The notes beneath the pieces are model-generated. The model made no database searches, was not told the origin of the DNA, and saw nothing but the letters and a program-made list of their open reading frames with translations. Source: Clostridia bacterium (GTDB taxonomy: Bacteria; Bacillota; Clostridia; Christensenellales; CAG-1252). From it: a DNA stretch of 6,259 nt. Shown piece after piece: positions 3,685-6,259 of this stretch. The DNA is taken from the NCBI GenBank assembly GCA_017615495.1, contig JAGAAA010000096.1, forward strand, positions 1 to 6,259, in the 5' to 3' direction. Within the stretch, counting starts at the first letter, position 1. Each line of letters opens with the position of its first letter. A program made the translations under genes and the position numbers.

Positions 3685-6259
3685 ATGAAACGAAAAAACT
3701 TCCGTGAAATTATGAACGTCATAGGCGGGTTTATCATCCGCTTCCGCGTGCCCATCGTTGTGGTCATCGCGCTACTCGTGGCTTTTTGCGCTTACGGCAT
3801 CACAAAAACCAACGTCAACAGCGACATCATGAGTTACCTGCCCGAAGGGACGGACACCTACGACGGCAGCGAATTCTTATCCAAAAATTTCGGGATAGAA
3901 AGCAACGCGGTCTACGCCGTCAAGGGAGAAAGCGTCACCTATGAACGCCTTGCCCTCGCCGTGGAAAAAGCAAAAGAGGACGAGCACGTCACCGACGTCA
4001 TGTGGCTGGGCAGTATGAACGCTATTGAGATCTCCGGGCTGAAGCTCAAAGACCCCTTCTCGCAAATGGAAGGCGGGGAGGAAACCAAAGCCAAGCTGGA
4101 AAGCATCTTCTACAAAGACGGCGATTATATGCTGATGGTCACGATGGACGTGGGCGCAAGCACCAACGAAGCGGGCGCCTCTCTCCAAAGCATCAACGCC
4201 GCCCTTGACGAAGCGGGCGCGGAGTACGTCGCCGGCGGCACGGCGCCCATATCGAGAAAGGTCTATGACGACGCGATCGGCGAATTGCCCATTTACCTCG
4301 CCGCCGCCATCGTTTTGGTTTTGATCATTCTGTTTTTGGTCAGCGCCAATTGGCTGGAGCCCCTCGTGTTTATGCTGACGATGGGCGTTTCCATCGTGAT
4401 CAACATGGGCACGAACTTCTTCTTCCCCGAAGTGAGCATCATCACCTTCTGCGCCGCCTCCATCCTCCAGCTTGCTTTGGCGATGGATTACTCGATCTTT
4501 TTGACACAGATCTATTCCGAGGAAAGGCAAAAAGGGTTGCCGCAAAAAGGCGCGATGATCAGCGCCATCGGTACCACGCTAAATACCGTTTTTTCCTCCG
4601 CCCTGACGACGATGGGCGGGTTTGCGGCGTTCTTCGTGATGAGTTTCACCCTCGGCGCGGACCTCGGCGGCGTTTTGATCAAAGGCATCTTCCTTGCGAT
4701 GCTTACCGTCATCGTTTTGCAACCCTGCCTGTTGATCCTTTTGTCCAAGCCCATGGCAAAGACGGGACACAAGCGTTTGATCAACTTCAAATTCCGTCGC
4801 ATCGCCAAATTCAGCGTGCAACACCGCATCGTCATCGTGATTTTGTTCTCGCTGGTTTTGATCCCCGCTTTGATCGGGCAACTTTTGCTTCCCCTTTCTT
4901 ACTTGAACTTTATGCCCAAGACGGAAGGCGACCCGACCTTAGTCACCTACGTATCCGATACCGCCAACCAAATTTTCCTCGCCGTCCCCGTGGATAAAGA
5001 GGACCCCACCAAAAACGTTTCCTTTGCGGAAAAGTTGGAAAACATCGATGGCGTCAGCGGCGTGGCGGGCTACTTTGCCTTTTTGCCAAAACAAGCGATC
5101 GGCGCGGACGGCAAATTGCACGTGGATTCGTACGGGATCGCCCTTGACCTCGTCGCGCTGGGCAAAAAGAGCGGCTACGTCACAAAGGACGATTACACCC
5201 TTTACCTCGTTTCGCTTTCCAAGAAGTATAACGTGGAATCGATGGAAGCGACCGAGATCTTAAACAAGGTCAAGGTCGTGGCAAACGAGACCTTCTCGCG
5301 ATCCAAGATCTATTCCACCGGCGTCGTGCAAGCGGTGGCGGACTTCCGCGTGCTTACCCCGCGTGATTTTAGGTGGATCACCTTGATCTCGGTCGGCATC
5401 ATCTTCCTCGTGCTGCTCCTCTCCTTCCGCAACCTCGTTTACCCCTTCTTGTTGGTGTTGCTGATCGAACTCGGCACCTGGATCAACTTTAGCATCAGCA
5501 CCGTTTTCGGGCAATCCTTAAACTTCCTCGCCTACATCGTGGTCGGCGCGATACAACTCGGCGCGACGGTGGACTACGCCATCCTCGTTACGCACAAATA
5601 CCGCGCCCTCGTAAAGGAAGGCAAGGAGCCCTTGCTTGCCGCCTATGAAAGCGGCACTTCCTGCACGATGAGCATTTTGACTTCCGCAAGCATCCTTGTG
5701 GTGGCGTGCGCAAGCGTGACGGTGGTATCGTCCAACGCAGTCATCAAGGAAGTGACGATGATGTGCATGCGCGGCGCGGCGATCAGCACCGTGCTCGTCC
5801 TCTTCGTACTGCCCAGTTTGCTTGCCTGCACGTCACGCATTCGCATCCGCGCGGCTAAAGCGGGCGGTATGCGTAATTTGACCAAGAACTTCCTCGCGGA
5901 AGTCAACCGCCAGTTTTACCAAGCTACCTTAATTGCAAAGGCAAAGCGCCGCATCCGCAAGGAAAAACTCTTGAAGGAAAACGAGCGTGTGGAAGATTTG
6001 GAAACGCGCGGGCTTTTGATCCTGCAACCCCAAAAAGGCTACCGCTTCAACTCGGACAGCGTGATCCTCGCCAACCTTGCTTGCATTGAAAAGGGCGACA
6101 AAGTTTACGACCTCGGTTGCGGCTCGGGGGTAATGAGTCTTCTCGTCGCCGCAAAGAAAGGGGCAACTGTCGTTGGGGTGGAACTGCAAGACGCCCTTGC
6201 TTCAATGGCGGAGCGTAGCGTAAAAGCAAACGATTACGGGCAAAAAGTCACCGTCGTAA
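3685..6259 (+). CDS. MMPL/RND-family transporter fused in frame to a TrmN6-like methyltransferase (3' end cut by window edge)
   Basis: I translated this frame codon by codon to the edge: 858 residues, no stop. Residues 1-716 are a two-half MMPL/RND membrane transporter. TM1 lies at ~22-40, an outer domain at ~41-200, TM2-6 at ~202-353, TM7 at ~381-402, a second outer domain at ~403-560, and TM8-12 at ~562-716. The intramembrane Asp-Tyr pairs are present in TM4 (D268-Y269, AMDYSIFL) and TM10 (D630-Y631, ATVDYAILV), matching the proton-relay pairs of MmpL3. The substrate is not readable; lipids or hydrophobic compounds are usual for the family. Residues ~718-763 form a basic linker (14 Lys/Arg, 2 Glu). 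Residues 763-858 match the start of a TrmN6/YabB methyltransferase: LKENERVEDL, then SAM motif I DLGCGSG (809-815) and acidic E833. The expected NPPY catalytic motif lies beyond the edge. The ATG follows the AraC stop by 1 base without a clear ribosome site, so translation is probably coupled. The transporter call is very secure; a single fused product is likely but unproven. Confidence 0.88.
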   Translation, partial: MKRKNFREIMNVIGGFIIRFRVPIVVVIALLVAFCAYGITKTNVNSDIMSYLPEGTDTYDGSEFLSKNFGIESNAVYAVKGESVTYERLALAVEKAKEDEHVTDVMWLGSMNAIEISGLKLKDPFSQMEGGEETKAKLESIFYKDGDYMLMVTMDVGASTNEAGASLQSINAALDEAGAEYVAGGTAPISRKVYDDAIGELPIYLAAAIVLVLIILFLVSANWLEPLVFMLTMGVSIVINMGTNFFFPEVSIITFCAASILQLALAMDYSIFLTQIYSEERQKGLPQKGAMISAIGTTLNTVFSSALTTMGGFAAFFVMSFTLGADLGGVLIKGIFLAMLTVIVLQPCLLILLSKPMAKTGHKRLINFKFRRIAKFSVQHRIVIVILFSLVLIPALIGQLLLPLSYLNFMPKTEGDPTLVTYVSDTANQIFLAVPVDKEDPTKNVSFAEKLENIDGVSGVAGYFAFLPKQAIGADGKLHVDSYGIALDLVALGKKSGYVTKDDYTLYLVSLSKKYNVESMEATEILNKVKVVANETFSRSKIYSTGVVQAVADFRVLTPRDFRWITLISVGIIFLVLLLSFRNLVYPFLLVLLIELGTWINFSISTVFGQSLNFLAYIVVGAIQLGATVDYAILVTHKYRALVKEGKEPLLAAYESGTSCTMSILTSASILVVACASVTVVSSNAVIKEVTMMCMRGAAISTVLVLFVLPSLLACTSRIRIRAAKAGGMRNLTKNFLAEVNRQFYQATLIAKAKRRIRKEKLLKENERVEDLETRGLLILQPQKGYRFNSDSVILANLACIEKGDKVYDLGCGSGVMSLLVAAKKGATVVGVELQDALASMAERSVKANDYGQKVTVV
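5959..5973 (+). promoter_or_regulatory. Possible internal ribosome site and TTG start for a free methyltransferase
   Basis: AAGGA (5959-5963) stands 7 bases before an in-frame TTG (5971-5973). The protein from this TTG would begin (M)LKENERVEDL, the normal N-terminus of TrmN6-like enzymes. This may be a relic of a separate gene or a working internal start. AAGGA also encodes ordinary Lys-Glu codons, so chance is not excluded. Confidence 0.4.
5971..6259 (+). other. TrmN6/YabB-like SAM-dependent methyltransferase domain (partial), in frame with the transporter
   Basis: This is the methyltransferase part of the long frame. Free TrmN6-like proteins in Bacillota typically begin close to 'LKENERIDDL', then a line like 'KGLKIIQ', then 'F..D.VLLA'. 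Here the sequence is LKENERVEDL, RGLLILQ and FNSDSVILANL, then the Rossmann motif YDLGCGSG and VVGVELQ, and finally ERSVKAND. E. coli TrmN6 methylates N6 of adenosine 37 in tRNA1(Val). The catalytic NPPY and the rest of the domain (roughly 150 residues) lie past the window. Tandem out-of-frame bases TAA at the very end (6257-6259) do not stop this frame. A separate start at TTG 5971 is possible, which would make this an independent gene product. Confidence 0.8.

Noticed and set aside
3877..4545. Minus-strand open frame (222 codons) opposite the transporter
   Set aside because: It is low-complexity and His/Asp/Gly-rich, typical of antisense to a membrane-protein gene. No family is recognised.
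5869..5871. ATG (residue 729) as the start of a separate methyltransferase gene
   Set aside because: The preceding sequence is only weakly purine-rich, and this start would add ~34 non-family residues before the normal TrmN6 N-terminus. TTG 5971 is a better candidate.
6257..6259. TAA at the end of the window as a stop for the fusion gene
   Set aside because: The in-frame codon is GTA (6256-6258). The TAA is one base out of frame, so the gene continues past the edge.

Overview
The window looks like chromosomal DNA from a Gram-positive bacterium, most likely a Clostridia-type member of the Bacillota. I infer this from clear AGGAG-type Shine-Dalgarno sites, tightly packed operons, roughly balanced base composition with GC-rich third codon positions, and family resemblance (a two-half MMPL transporter, a TrmN6/YabB-like methyltransferase, and 'SAFADE' sugar isomerases). 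No rRNA, tRNA, CRISPR array or mobile element is visible. Two gene blocks diverge from one 114-base intergenic region.

The left block reads on the minus strand in the order TIM-barrel sugar isomerase/epimerase, Gfo/Idh/MocA-family NAD(P) oxidoreductase, UxuA-type mannonate dehydratase (cut by the left edge). The first two genes overlap by 4 bases (ATGA) and the next pair is separated by 1 base, so this is one translationally coupled operon. UxuA converts D-mannonate to 2-keto-3-deoxy-D-gluconate. The oxidoreductase and isomerase plausibly convert a uronate, or a sugar released from a glycoside, into something that enters at or near UxuA. The substrate cannot be read from sequence.

The intergenic region holds two overlapping, oppositely directed sigma70-type promoters. 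Their -10 hexamers lie on opposite strands of the same few bases, inside an imperfect 20-bp inverted repeat. Only one promoter should be occupied at a time, and one bound protein could switch both.

The right block reads on the plus strand: an AraC-family regulator with an N-terminal cupin-like region, then, after 1 base, a very long reading frame open to the end of the window. Its first ~716 residues are a 12-helix MMPL/RND-type transporter with both intramembrane Asp-Tyr pairs. In the same frame, with no stop codon, it passes through a strongly basic linker into a SAM-dependent methyltransferase domain resembling TrmN6/YabB (tRNA adenine-N6 methyltransferase). This transporter-methyltransferase fusion is the most unusual item in the window. 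A TTG codon with a well-placed AAGGA lies exactly where free TrmN6-like proteins normally begin. The frame may therefore be a real fusion, a recent merger of two neighbouring genes that keeps an internal start, or a missed frameshift.
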